Position numbers and translations under genes: made by a program. Positions 5,558 through 5,699 of a stretch of DNA of 5,699 nucleotides are shown one piece after another (position 1 is the first letter of the stretch; each line of letters opens with the position of its first letter). This stretch comes from Syntrophomonadaceae bacterium (GTDB taxonomy: Bacteria; Bacillota_D; Dethiobacteria; DTU022): contig PXFD01000165.1 of the NCBI GenBank assembly GCA_003564505.1, positions 1 through 5,699 of the forward strand, given 5' to 3'. The notes beneath the pieces were generated by a model, which worked only from the letters and a program-made list of their open reading frames with translations, made no database searches and had not been told where the DNA came from.

Positions 5558-5699
5558 TTATTCCTCCCTTTTATTCAGTTTTTTCGGAAACCATGGGAAA
5601 AACTTATTAGTAACTTTCGCATACTCCTGGAACTCGGGTTTATCTTTATATTTCTTTTCCAGCATCGGCACCCCAGAAACATAGAGCAGCATCAAGGTA
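5558..5699 (-). CDS. C-terminus of a DUF1295 / steroid 5-alpha-reductase-like membrane protein (partial)
   Basis: Minus-strand reading from the right edge gives 46 residues and a TAA at 5560-5558, starting [17 protein letters not shown]. The [19 protein letters not shown] core followed by K-F-F-P-W-F-P-K-K is the usual C-terminal end of DUF1295 proteins (pattern GVPLLE-x-K-x-x-x-x-P-x-x-x-x-Y...F-x-P-W-x-P). These are multi-pass membrane proteins related to isoprenylcysteine methyltransferases and steroid reductases, normally about 250-270 residues. The remainder lies beyond the window. The stop codon is 4 bases before the DUF2177 start and its last codons form that gene's ribosome binding site, so the two are translationally coupled. 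The frame is too short for the usual gene finders but the motif makes it convincing. Confidence 0.8.
   Translation of the reverse strand, partial: TLMLLYVSGVPMLEKKYKDKPEFQEYAKVTNKFFPWFPKKLNKREE

Overview
The window looks like a chromosomal piece from a Gram-positive, Clostridia-type Firmicute of moderate GC content. The evidence is strong GGAGG-type ribosome binding sites, GTG starts, a tandem glycine riboswitch in front of gcvT that ends in an intrinsic terminator, and a three-subunit pntAA-pntAB-pntB layout. The genus cannot be fixed from this sequence. No mobile element, CRISPR array, tRNA or rRNA is visible.

Layout. Positions 1-190 (minus strand) hold the first 63 codons of gcvT, which runs off the left edge. 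Its leader at 238-470 contains a complete two-aptamer glycine riboswitch with a leader/linker kink-turn and a terminator that competes with the P1 stem of aptamer II. About 170 AT-rich bases follow (471-641) without a convincing gene. Positions 642-1896 (minus strand) hold a two-gene unit: an NmrA-type NAD(P)-binding protein, then a small cupin. A divergent intergenic region (1897-2134) carries an extended -10 promoter for the plus-strand operon pntAA-pntAB-pntB (2135-5094), the three-subunit membrane NAD(P) transhydrogenase. On the right, minus strand, are a DUF2177 membrane protein (5152-5553) and, just upstream of it and cut by the right edge, the C-terminus of a DUF1295 / steroid 5-alpha-reductase-like protein (5558-5699).

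How they work together. The pnt genes encode one complex: PntAA is the soluble NAD(H)-binding domain I, PntAB the first part of membrane domain II, and PntB the rest of domain II plus the NADP(H)-binding domain III. GcvT belongs to glycine cleavage, and its leader is predicted to switch the operon on when glycine is abundant. The NmrA/cupin pair and the DUF1295/DUF2177 pair each look like small operons of unknown substrate.

The most unusual point is in PntB. The Lys-Arg pair that grips the 2'-phosphate of NADP in well-studied transhydrogenases is replaced by Asn-Ile in an altered loop. The histidine expected at one of three proton-channel positions also appears to be missing from all three. 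Together these suggest a divergent transhydrogenase clade whose cofactor or coupling may differ from the textbook enzyme. Comparisons with E. coli and Thermus enzymes were made from memory, not by an alignment run here.
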